Part shown: positions 18,462 through 25,269 of the stretch, one piece after another
Numbering within the stretch: position 1 is the stretch's first letter
Layout: each line of letters starts with the position of its first letter
Source: DT-110 sp030148525
Lineage (GTDB): Bacteria; Bacteroidota; Bacteroidia; Chitinophagales; Saprospiraceae
NCBI GenBank assembly: GCA_965227445.1
Contig: OZ245751.1
Coordinates: forward strand, 3,534,001 to 3,598,000
Direction: 5' to 3'
Length of the DNA stretch: 64,000 nucleotides
Translations under genes and position numbers: made by a program
The notes under the pieces: generated by a model
Seen by the model: only the letters and a program-made list of their open reading frames with translations
Databases searched by the model: none
Told to the model about the DNA's origin: nothing

Positions 18462-18792
18462 ATTCCTCCGACTCCGGAGCTAACTGAAGCTTTAGGCCCT
18501 CGTAATCATCACTGATATGCAATTGACATCCCAGGCGGGAATTATCTTCCACGAAGAAGGCCTGATCGAGCATATCCTCCTCGTCCTCCGACATCTCGGG
18601 TAGCTCGTGGTCGCTCAATACGTACACATGACAGGTTGAACAAAGGGCCATGCCACCGCAGGTACCTTTCACCGGTAACTCAGCAGCTTTACACAGCTCC
18701 ATAATATTCATATTCATATCGGTCGGCGCTTCCAATTCGTGGGTTACGCCCTGACGGTCGGTTATGGTAACCTGTACCACGTTATCTTCCAT
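18460..18792 (-). CDS. 2Fe-2S ferredoxin, adrenodoxin type
   Basis: A soluble electron carrier of 110 residues. The cluster ligands are visible as C-x5-C-x2-C (TCGGMALCSTCH) plus a fourth Cys in SRLGCQL, the ISC-type adrenodoxin pattern. The start is taken at MEDNVVQVTITD (18792), since the open frame extends 21 residues further without family similarity and a promoter lies between (18822-18855). The acidic C-terminus (PESEE) suits docking to a reductase. It is alone; a link to Fe-S assembly or a P450 is possible but not shown by context. Confidence 0.92.
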   Translation of the reverse strand: MEDNVVQVTITDRQGVTHELEAPTDMNMNIMELCKAAELPVKGTCGGMALCSTCHVYVLSDHELPEMSEDEEDMLDQAFFVEDNSRLGCQLHISDDYEGLKLQLAPESEE

Positions 18793-18821
18793 GTGTTTAT
18801 CCTTAGGTCTGAAAAGTGCCC

Positions 18822-18855
18822 CAAATGTACTATTCCTGTGGGAATAAGTTTGCAA
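18822..18855 (-). promoter_or_regulatory. Promoter for the ferredoxin gene
   Basis: On the minus strand TACATTTG (18822-18829) and TTG (18853-18855) are separated by 23 nt. It gives a leader of about 25 nt to ATG 18792 and supports that start over the upstream one. Confidence 0.5.
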
Positions 18856-18864
18856 AGGTTTACA

Positions 18865-19023
18865 TCAATCGGTAACGACTTGGATGCGGTCACCAATCCG
18901 GATGGTACCACCCCGAATTACCCGTGCGGTTAGTCCTCCGTGACCTCGCATGGCATTGTACCCGCCGGGCCCCAGCGCTGCTTCCATTTTTGAGCAGGAT
19001 TCTTTGTTGGCTTTCGCCAAAAA
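18865..19023 (-). pseudogene. C-terminal fragment of a MOSC domain protein
   Basis: The minus-strand frame ending at the TGA at 18865-18867 reads KMEAALGPGGYNAMRGHGG, then LTARVIRGGTIRIGDRIQVV. This is the end of a MOSC domain, the sulfur-carrier fold of molybdenum-cofactor sulfurases and YiiM-like proteins; a Cys precedes it (ESCSKMEA) where the family's sulfur-binding Cys is expected. Roughly the first 100 residues of a normal small MOSC protein are missing. The fragment ends where the 27-copy heptamer array begins (19027), and nothing beyond the array resembles the missing part. It overlaps the ferredoxin promoter region. I infer truncation associated with the repeat array. Confidence 0.65.
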
Positions 19024-19026
19024 AGG

Positions 19027-19214
19027 ACGGCTGACGGCTGACGGCTGACGGCTGACGGCTGACGGCTGACGGCTGACGGCTGACGGCTGACGGCTGACGG
19101 CTGACGGCTGACGGCTGACGGCTGACGGCTGACGGCTGACGGCTGACGGCTGACGGCTGACGGCTGACGGCTGACGGCTGACGGCTGACGGCTGACGGCT
19201 GACGGCTGACGGCT
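19027..19214. repeat. Perfect heptamer array ACGGCTG, about 27 copies
   Basis: 188 bases of uninterrupted, identical 7-base units. Because the period is 7, each reading frame cycles through the same seven codons, and on the minus strand all three frames are open (VSRQPSA repeated), which creates false open frames. The lack of any base change implies very recent expansion or active homogenisation. It separates the MOSC fragment from the membrane-protein gene. Confidence 0.97.
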
Positions 19215-19311
19215 AAGTTTTCCTTTTCCATGCAACAGGTCAAATTAGAGGGCAGAAAACTTGTCTGCTTTCCTGAGCAAATCCCCCGCAGTTATGCCTA
19301 GCAATATGTAA

Positions 19312-19360
19312 ACCGTGGACCGTGGGCCGTGGACCGTGGACCGTCAGCCGTCCATCGTCA
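19312..19360. repeat. Degenerate heptamer tract ACCGTGG/ACCGTCA
   Basis: Seven consecutive 7-base units: ACCGTGG, ACCGTGG, GCCGTGG, ACCGTGG, ACCGTCA, GCCGTCC, ATCGTCA. The stop codon of the minus-strand gene at 19344 is formed by the fifth unit, so the tract overlaps the gene's 3' end. Confidence 0.85.
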
Positions 19361-19865
19361 CCCCTTCCCCGTCCAGAATGGTAACGCCCTGCATCGCCGT
19401 AAAATACACATCGAACAGGCGGTGCATTTCTTCGCGGGCCATGCGTTGTCCGGCACGGGCGGTCAGATACATGAGACCAATTACCAGGCCGATGACCGGT
19501 AATAACCAGAGAATTCCTGCGCCAAGGCCCAAATTGAGTTGTGAAAAGCCCATGACCATGATGATCATGGCCGCGAATCCCATGAAGGAATAAAAGAACA
19601 CGAACATGAGCCAAACCGAAGGCCTGGGACCACACAGACCCCGAATACTGGATCCATGCTCATGTGGATGAACTGACAAATTCAATACCGGAGACCAAAA
19701 GTGTTGGTCCTCGGTGGGTAATCGCAATGTGAGATAGTTTTCGTTGATAGTCCCCGTTACTCCTTCCGAAGTGTCAGCCAGGGCCAGATTCATTCGTTCC
19801 AGGAAGGCGTCAGGCGTCAGGTCCGCTATCCGTCGGAAGCGAGGGCGAATTTCGAGCGTACTCAT
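19344..19865 (-). CDS. Small membrane protein of unknown function
   Basis: A 173-residue protein with a soluble N-terminal half (residues 1-80) and two adjacent membrane helices (about 84-106, VWLMFVFFYSFMGFAAMIIM, and 112-134, GAGILWLLPVIGLVIGLMYL), then a 35-residue cytoplasmic-looking tail. It resembles no family I can name. The last residues (DGEGVTMDG) are encoded within the heptamer tract at 19312-19360, which also supplies the stop codon, so the C-terminus may have been altered by the repeat. Start at ATG 19865 (MSTLEIRPRF). Confidence 0.7.
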   Translation of the reverse strand: MSTLEIRPRFRRIADLTPDAFLERMNLALADTSEGVTGTINENYLTLRLPTEDQHFWSPVLNLSVHPHEHGSSIRGLCGPRPSVWLMFVFFYSFMGFAAMIIMVMGFSQLNLGLGAGILWLLPVIGLVIGLMYLTARAGQRMAREEMHRLFDVYFTAMQGVTILDGEGVTMDG

Positions 19866-20007
19866 AGATTGTTCCGTTTGACGACTTTTGCGACCGGCTG
19901 CGAGAAAGATACAAATTTTATCAAATCACACCTCTCTGTCTGCCAGACAAGTACCTCTTTTGATAATCGTCAACAGGAGTTCAAAAGCGATTTTTTCGGG
20001 CAATCTC

Positions 20008-20038
20008 TTGCGAATAAGTAAAACCCCTCGTATATTTG
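20008..20038 (+). promoter_or_regulatory. Promoter of the initiator tRNA gene
   Basis: TTG (20008-20010) and TATATTTG (20031-20038) are separated by exactly 20 nt, a full match to the Bacteroidota consensus. Transcription would start near 20044, about 15 bases before the mature tRNA 5' end. Confidence 0.75.
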
Positions 20039-20058
20039 TCGTCCAATTGAAACAACAA

Positions 20059-20426
20059 CGCGGCGTGGAGCAGTTGGTAGCTCGTCGGGCTCAAGTTGTT
20101 CGTTGATTGAAATTACGGTGGCAATTTTGCGATTTGCGCCGGTCCCATATGGGTATCGATCAATAAATGGGCTGCTTAGTCAGAAATGATTAAGTGAACA
20201 TTCGTCAAATTCGGGGAAGCCTTACGCATGGTAATCCCGAGCCAAGTTCCGGAAACGGAAAAGGTGTAGAGACTTAATGGCGAACATCCTCCTTGCTTTC
20301 GCAAAAGGATGAAGAGAAAGTCCAGACCACAAAATCATCCCGCTCAACTTGCCGGGATCAGATGCAGCGAAAGCTGTAGTGGTAAGCATAACCCGAAGGT
20401 CGTAGGTTCGAGTCCTGCCGCCGCTA
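20059..20426 (+). tRNA. Initiator tRNA-Met (CAU), interrupted by a group I intron
   Basis: Exon 1 (20059-20091, 33 nt) and exon 2 (20387-20426, 40 nt) join to a standard 73-nt tRNA. The acceptor stem pairs GCGGCG with CGCCGC and leaves C1 unpaired, the initiator hallmark. The D stem is GAGC/GCTC, the anticodon stem TCGGG/CCCGA carries three G-C pairs, and the anticodon loop is CTCATAA with CAT at 34-36. The T stem is GTAGG/CCTGC. CCA is not encoded. The 295-nt insert lies between U33 and C34. The gene has its own promoter (20008-20038) and terminator (20434-20476). Without splicing this gene gives no functional tRNA. Confidence 0.92.
20092..20386 (+). ncRNA. Group I self-splicing intron (IC3-like) in initiator tRNA
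   Basis: A catalytic intron of 295 nt without an open frame. The conserved core is present in order: a P-like strand AATTCGGGGAAGCC (20209 onward), Q AATCCCGAGCC (20233-20243), R GGTGTAGAGACTTAATGG (20263-20280) and S GAAGAGAAAGTCCAGA (20311-20326). P3 can form between TTCGTC (about 20202) and GGCGAA (20279-20284), P8 between CATCCT and AGGATG (20286-20311), and P9-type hairpins from ATCCCG/CGGGAT and CAGC-GAAA-GCTG. Exon 1 ends with U and the intron ends with G, as required; GGTCC about 50 nt in can pair with exon GGGCU as P1. The pattern closely resembles the tRNA introns of cyanobacteria. Pairings are drawn by eye. Confidence 0.9.
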
Positions 20427-20433
20427 CTAAGAG

Positions 20434-20476
20434 AAAAGGCCACTTATCAGGTAACACTGATCTAGTGGCTTTTTTC
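20434..20476 (+). terminator. Terminator of the tRNA unit
   Basis: GCCACT (20439-20444) pairs with AGTGGC (20464-20469), extended by the inner stem ATCAG/CTGAT and followed by a T6 run. It begins 13 bases after the tRNA 3' end. Confidence 0.8.
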
Positions 20477-20525
20477 GTTTAGTGAGACGCGATAAATCGC
20501 GTATCTACAATAATTGGATTCGACC

Positions 20526-20630
20526 CAAATCCCCCTATCTCCAAATCTCCCCCTCTCCTAATCTCCCTTTCTCCTAATCTCCCTTTCTCCCATTCTCCAA
20601 ATCCCCCATTCTCCCTTTCCCCTAATCCCG
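20526..20630. repeat. Pyrimidine-rich tandem repeat tract
   Basis: About 105 bases almost free of G on the plus strand, made of variants of CTCCTAATCTCCCTTT (16 bases, two perfect copies near 20555-20586) with related pieces on both sides. It fills most of the gap between the tRNA terminator and the thiolase promoter. No gene is visible in it. Confidence 0.75.
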
Positions 20631-20726
20631 TCGATCCAGCCTACCCTTTGCCCTTTGGGCTTCGGCGGCCTGAGAAGGATCGACATCCGGTCAACCCCAT
20701 CCATCTTTTCACATCGTCATGCGTTA

Positions 20727-20758
20727 TTGTGAATACGAAGGGGTATTTAGTATTTTTG
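20727..20758 (+). promoter_or_regulatory. Promoter of the thiolase gene
   Basis: TTG (20727-20729) and TATTTTTG (20751-20758) are 21 nt apart. Transcription would start near 20764, giving a leader of about 54 nt. Confidence 0.65.
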
Positions 20759-20817
20759 CGAAAGCGAAAATTCGCCTATTCGTTAATAAGCCATAACCTA
20801 ACTAAATAGACCAACAC

Positions 20818-21996
20818 ATGAAAGAAGTATTCATAGCCTCCGCCGTCCGCACACCACTGGGAAGCTTTGGTGGTGTATTCGCCAAGCTCAGCGCCATCGA
20901 CCTGGGTACAGCCGCCATCAAGGGTGCGCTGGAGAAGGCAGGCGTTCCTGCCGATCAGGTCCAGGAAGTACTCATGGGCAACGTGGTATCCGCCAACCTC
21001 GGCCAGGCTCCTGCCCGCCAGGCAGCACTGGGTGCCGGCATCGGCCAGAATGTGCCCTGTACCACGGTAAATAAGGTATGTTCCTCCGGTATGAAAGCCA
21101 TCATGTTCGGTGCCCAAAGTATTATGCTGGGACACAATGACCTGGTAGTCGCCGGCGGCATGGAAAGCATGTCGAACATTCCCTACTACATGCCCAGTGC
21201 CCGCTGGGGAAGCAAATACGGCGATACCAAGATGGTCGATGGCCTCGCCAAAGACGGTCTTACCGATGCCTATAACCAGGTAGCTATGGGGGTATGCGCC
21301 GATAATACGGCAACTGAATACAAGATCAGCCGGGAGGAACAGGATGAATATGCCATCCGCTCGTACAAACGAGCAGCCGAAACGACCGAAAAAGGTATTT
21401 TCAAAGAGGAAATAGTACCGGTCATGGTCCCCCAACGCAAGGGTGATCCCATTGCCGTAAACGAAGATGAAGAGTACAAAAGAGTTAAGTTTGAGAAAAT
21501 CCCTGCGCTGCGTCCAGCCTTCTCGAAAGACGGCACCGTAACCGCCGCTAACGCCTCTACCATCAACGACGGAGCCTCCGCCCTGGTCCTCGTCAGTAAA
21601 GAAAAGATGGAAGAGCTCGGTCTGACTCCCGTTGCGCGCATCCTCTCCTTTGCCGATGCCGCCCACGACCCCATGTGGTTCACGACCGCACCCACTAAAG
21701 CCGCTCCCCTGGCCCTGCAGCGTGCCGGCCTCACCAAAGACGATATCGACTTTTTCGAAGTAAATGAGGCTTTCGCAGTTGTTCCCATGGCCTTCAACAA
21801 GGAATTGGGTATCGACGACGAAAAGGTCAACGTTTACGGCGGCGGCGTTTCCCTGGGCCACCCCCTCGGTGCTTCCGGTGCCCGCATCGTCACCACCCTC
21901 AATAATGTACTTCACCAAAATGGCGCCAAACGCGGACTGGCTACCCTCTGCAATGGTGGCGGCGGTGCGTCGGCCATCATCATTGAAAAGGTATAA
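20818..21996 (+). CDS. Acetyl-CoA C-acetyltransferase (thiolase)
   Basis: Cytoplasmic thiolase of 392 residues that condenses two acetyl-CoA to acetoacetyl-CoA or works in the degradative direction. The acyl-accepting Cys88 (NKVCSSGMKA), the His in GHPLGASGARI and the second catalytic Cys378 (TLCNGGGGAS) are all present, with NEAFAVV in place. The length and start (MKEVFIASAVRTPLGSF) fit the family exactly. It is a single gene with a good promoter; the stop codon is followed within two bases by a G-rich heptamer tract. Whether it serves butanoate, mevalonate or fatty-acid metabolism cannot be told from the context. Confidence 0.95.
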   Translation: MKEVFIASAVRTPLGSFGGVFAKLSAIDLGTAAIKGALEKAGVPADQVQEVLMGNVVSANLGQAPARQAALGAGIGQNVPCTTVNKVCSSGMKAIMFGAQSIMLGHNDLVVAGGMESMSNIPYYMPSARWGSKYGDTKMVDGLAKDGLTDAYNQVAMGVCADNTATEYKISREEQDEYAIRSYKRAAETTEKGIFKEEIVPVMVPQRKGDPIAVNEDEEYKRVKFEKIPALRPAFSKDGTVTAANASTINDGASALVLVSKEKMEELGLTPVARILSFADAAHDPMWFTTAPTKAAPLALQRAGLTKDDIDFFEVNEAFAVVPMAFNKELGIDDEKVNVYGGGVSLGHPLGASGARIVTTLNNVLHQNGAKRGLATLCNGGGGASAIIIEKV

Positions 21997-21997
21997 A

Positions 21998-22094
21998 CAG
22001 GTTTGAGGTTTGGGGTTTGAGGTCAGGTTTGGGGTTTGAGGTCAGGTTTGGGGTTTGAGGTCAGGTTTGGGGTTTGAGGTCAGGTTTGGGGTTG
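21998..22094. repeat. G-rich repeat tract behind thiolase
   Basis: Starting right after the thiolase stop: GGTTTGAGGTTTGGGG, then four copies of a 19-base unit built from two heptamers (TTTGGGG, TTTGAGG) plus TCAGG. The same heptamers, in the same orientation relative to the gene, follow the GAPDH stop at 8779. An inverted copy of the word (TTCAAACCTGA, about 22103-22113) follows and could fold back. Confidence 0.88.
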
Positions 22095-22185
22095 CCCCAG
22101 ACTTCAAACCTGACAAATTACACGTGGATTACACAAAAACCCCGGTTTCTAAAACCGCCTTCCGGCACGGATGTTAAAAATGTGC

Positions 22186-22234
22186 TACTTTTGCGCATTC
22201 ATTCGACTGCTGGCGGTCATATGGATTAATCCAT
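22186..22234 (+). promoter_or_regulatory. gcvP promoter element and palindromic operator candidate
   Basis: TACTTTTG (22186-22193) matches the -7 consensus, without a clear -33 TTG. ATGGATTAATCCAT (22221-22234) is a perfect 14-base palindrome just downstream of the predicted start site, a plausible repressor site. I see no glycine riboswitch. Confidence 0.45.
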
Positions 22235-22290
22235 ACGGTAAACCAGCTGAATTGTACGGATTTTCCTAATCAAATAACCAGGGGTAACAC

Positions 22291-25188
22291 ATGAATAACT
22301 TGGCCTTTAATGATCAGTTTGTCAACCGACACAACGGACCCAATGCCGAGGAGACTCAGGAGATGCTGAAAGCTGTCGGCGTCCAGTCCATGGAGCAATT
22401 GATCGACGAAACCGTTCCGGCTACCATCCGGATGCAACGGGAATTGAATGTACCGGAAGCCCTATCCGAATACGAATACCTGGAAGACCTAAAGCAGACA
22501 GCACGCATGAACAAGGTCTTTAAGTCCTACATCGGATTAGGATACTACAATACCGTCACACCGTCGGTCATTAAGCGAAACATATTTGAGAATCCGGGTT
22601 GGTATACGCAATACACGCCTTACCAGGCCGAGATTTCCCAGGGACGGTTGGAAGCACTGCTCAATTTCCAGACCATGGTCAGTGAGCTGACCGGCCTGCC
22701 CATTGCCAATGCCTCCCTCCTGGATGAAGCTACCGCCGCGGCGGAGGCCATGACCATGTTCTTCGACCTCAAGAACAAACGAAATAAAGGCCAGGCCATC
22801 AATCAGTTCCTGGTTTCCGATAAGGTATTTCCACAAACCATCGATGTACTGACGACACGTGCAGAACCACTTGGCATCCAGGTCGTTGTACAATCTACTG
22901 ATGATTTTGAATTTACCGATCAGGTTTTCGGTGTGTTGCTGCAATACCCGGCCGGTGATGGTGCCATCGAGGATTATCGTGCCCTGACCGAAAAAGCAAA
23001 AGCTGCCGATATTTACGTTGGGGTGGCTGCTGATATTCTCAGCCTGACCATGCTGACGCCTCCGGGTGAATGGGGTGCCGACGTAGTTGTTGGGAATACA
23101 CAGCGATTTGGTGTGCCTATGGGGTTTGGCGGTCCGCACGCAGCCTACTTTGCCACAAAAGAAGATTTTAAACGCCAGATTCCCGGCCGAATCATCGGTG
23201 TGAGCGTAGATCGTTACGGCAAGCAGGCTTTCCGCATGGCGCTACAAACCCGCGAGCAACATATTCGCCGGGAAAAGGCAACTTCCAATATTTGTACCGC
23301 TCAGGCATTGCTGGCCATCATGGCCGGCATGTATGCTGCCTACCACGGCCCCAAAGGCTTGCGTGCCATCGCCGAGCGCGTTCATGCGACCACTGCCCTG
23401 CTCAATCAGCAACTGAAATCGTTGGGCCTGGAGCAGCGCAATGCGTACTTTTTCGATACGCTATCCATTGTGGCCACTGAGGAGTTGCAGGATAAGGTAA
23501 AACTAGTTTCTCACCTGCGGGAAGTGAATTTCTACTACGACCACAAGACTATCCAGATCAGCCTCGACGAAACCACTACGCCCGCCGATGTGGCCCTGAT
23601 CGTGGCGATTTTTGCGGAAGCAACCAATCAGAAAGCCCCTGGTCAAACTACCCCTGCAGATGGTTACCAGATACCGGAAAAGCTGGTACGGACGTCCTCC
23701 TATCTGGAGCATCCGGTTTTCAACAGTTTCCATACGGAAACGACCATGATGCGGTACCTCAAGCGCCTGGAAAACCGGGATCTATCATTGACGCACTCCA
23801 TGATCCCGCTCGGTAGTTGTACCATGAAGTTGAATGCGGCCTCCGAGCTACTGCCCGTCAGCTGGCCGGAATTCGCACATATCCACCCCTTTGCGCCGTC
23901 TGATCAAGTGGCAGGCTACAAAAAGATCTTCCAGGAGTTGGAAGAATGGCTGAGCGATATCACCGGCTTTGAAGCCTGCAGCCTGCAGCCTAACTCGGGT
24001 GCGCAAGGAGAGTATTCTGGCTTGCTGACCATACGTGCCTACCACCTGGCCAACGGAGACGATCAACGTCGTATTGCTCTGATCCCCAGCTCAGCTCACG
24101 GTACCAATCCCGCCAGCGCGGTTATGGCAGGCATGAAGGTCGTTGTTGTCAAATGCGATGATCGGGGAAATATTGATCTCGACGACTTGCGTCAAAAAGC
24201 AGAAAAACACCAGGATGAACTGGCAGCCCTGATGGTAACCTACCCATCAACGCACGGCGTTTTTGAATCTGAGATCCATGAGATCTGCAACATCATTCAC
24301 GAAAATGGCGGAAAAGTCTACATGGACGGTGCGAATATGAACGCCCAGGTAGGGCTGACCAGCCCGGGCCATATTCACGCCGACGTTTGCCACCTCAATT
24401 TGCACAAAACCTTTGCCATCCCTCACGGTGGTGGTGGTCCCGGAATGGGTCCCATTTGCGTAAATAAGAGCCTGGCTCCCTTCCTGCCCAAGCACCCCCT
24501 CACCCATACGGGCGGGGATCAGGGAATCAGAGCCGTATCAGCCGCTCCCTGGGGAAGTGCCAGTATTCTGCTGATTTCCTATGGATACATCAAAATGTTG
24601 GGTAAGAAAGGTCTGACCGATGCCACTAAAATGGCTATCCTGAACGCCAACTACATCAAAGCACGATTGGAAAACGACTACGATGTGCTTTATGTGGGGG
24701 AAAAGGGTCGGTCTGCCCATGAATTGATCCTGGACTTGCGTCCGTTCAAGTCCGTAGCTTCCGCAGAGGATGTAGCAAAACGAATGATCGATTATGGCTT
24801 CCACGCACCAACCCTCTCATTTCCGGTAGCGGGCACCATCATGATCGAACCCACGGAAAGCGAAGACAAAGATGAGCTCGATCGTTTCTGTGATGCCATG
24901 CTAGGCATACGACGCGAGATCGATGAGATCGCGACGGGCGAAGCCGATGAGAATAATAACGTTTTAGCAAATGCACCACACCCGATTGGCTTGGTAACCA
25001 GTGATAACTGGGATTTCCCCTACAGCCGGGAGAAAGCGGCCTATCCGCTACCCTACCTGCGCTGGGGACATAAATTCTGGATCGGAGTCGGACGGGTTGA
25101 TAATGCCTTTGGGGATCGCAACCTCATGTGTACTTGTCCACCGCTCGAATCGTACGAGGAACCGGCTGATTTTGTGCAGACAAAATAA
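22291..25188 (+). CDS. gcvP: Glycine dehydrogenase (decarboxylating), P protein
   Basis: P subunit of the glycine cleavage system: a PLP enzyme that decarboxylates glycine and passes the aminomethyl group to the lipoyl H protein. The 965-residue single chain contains both halves that are separate in some bacteria. N-terminal half: RHNGPNAEETQEML, GLGYYNTVTPSVIKRNI, TREQHIRREKATSNICTAQ. C-terminal half: MIPLGSCTMKLNAASE, QPNSGAQGEYSGLL, and the PLP lysine in LHKTFAIPHGGGGPGMGP. Length and order are normal. No gcvT or gcvH is next to it. It ends at a strong terminator. A palindrome in the leader may be a control site. Confidence 0.97.
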   Translation: MNNLAFNDQFVNRHNGPNAEETQEMLKAVGVQSMEQLIDETVPATIRMQRELNVPEALSEYEYLEDLKQTARMNKVFKSYIGLGYYNTVTPSVIKRNIFENPGWYTQYTPYQAEISQGRLEALLNFQTMVSELTGLPIANASLLDEATAAAEAMTMFFDLKNKRNKGQAINQFLVSDKVFPQTIDVLTTRAEPLGIQVVVQSTDDFEFTDQVFGVLLQYPAGDGAIEDYRALTEKAKAADIYVGVAADILSLTMLTPPGEWGADVVVGNTQRFGVPMGFGGPHAAYFATKEDFKRQIPGRIIGVSVDRYGKQAFRMALQTREQHIRREKATSNICTAQALLAIMAGMYAAYHGPKGLRAIAERVHATTALLNQQLKSLGLEQRNAYFFDTLSIVATEELQDKVKLVSHLREVNFYYDHKTIQISLDETTTPADVALIVAIFAEATNQKAPGQTTPADGYQIPEKLVRTSSYLEHPVFNSFHTETTMMRYLKRLENRDLSLTHSMIPLGSCTMKLNAASELLPVSWPEFAHIHPFAPSDQVAGYKKIFQELEEWLSDITGFEACSLQPNSGAQGEYSGLLTIRAYHLANGDDQRRIALIPSSAHGTNPASAVMAGMKVVVVKCDDRGNIDLDDLRQKAEKHQDELAALMVTYPSTHGVFESEIHEICNIIHENGGKVYMDGANMNAQVGLTSPGHIHADVCHLNLHKTFAIPHGGGGPGMGPICVNKSLAPFLPKHPLTHTGGDQGIRAVSAAPWGSASILLISYGYIKMLGKKGLTDATKMAILNANYIKARLENDYDVLYVGEKGRSAHELILDLRPFKSVASAEDVAKRMIDYGFHAPTLSFPVAGTIMIEPTESEDKDELDRFCDAMLGIRREIDEIATGEADENNNVLANAPHPIGLVTSDNWDFPYSREKAAYPLPYLRWGHKFWIGVGRVDNAFGDRNLMCTCPPLESYEEPADFVQTK

Positions 25189-25208
25189 GCCTGGCCCGGC
25201 ATCCAATT

Positions 25209-25248
25209 AAAGTGGCCTCCGCAGATACCAGCGGAGGCCACTTTTTAA
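25209..25248. terminator. Terminator between gcvP and the susCD unit
   Basis: A 12-bp perfect stem AGTGGCCTCCGC/GCGGAGGCCACT (25211-25222 with 25231-25242) followed by TTTTTAA. It lies between convergent genes and suits both. Confidence 0.88.
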
Positions 25249-25269
25249 TGGATGATGAGCCCTAACTCA

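Noticed and set aside
19027..19214. CRISPR array
   Set aside because: There are no spacers; it is a simple 7-base tandem repeat, and no cas genes are present.
18890..19243. Repeat protein with VSRQPSA units on the minus strand
   Set aside because: All minus frames through the 7-base array are open by arithmetic. The real coding signal here is the MOSC fragment in a different frame.
20222..20443. 73-codon minus-strand frame over the tRNA exon 2
   Set aside because: It lies antisense to the group I intron core and tRNA; translated tRNA antisense sequences often look like this (SGGRTRTYDLRV).
20776..21918. Long open frame antisense to the thiolase gene (380 codons)
   Set aside because: It is glycine-rich and family-less, and lies opposite a gene with complete catalytic motifs; it is a by-product of GC-rich codon use.
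22094..22290. Glycine riboswitch before gcvP
   Set aside because: I find none of the conserved tandem aptamer motifs; only a promoter element and a short palindrome are visible.
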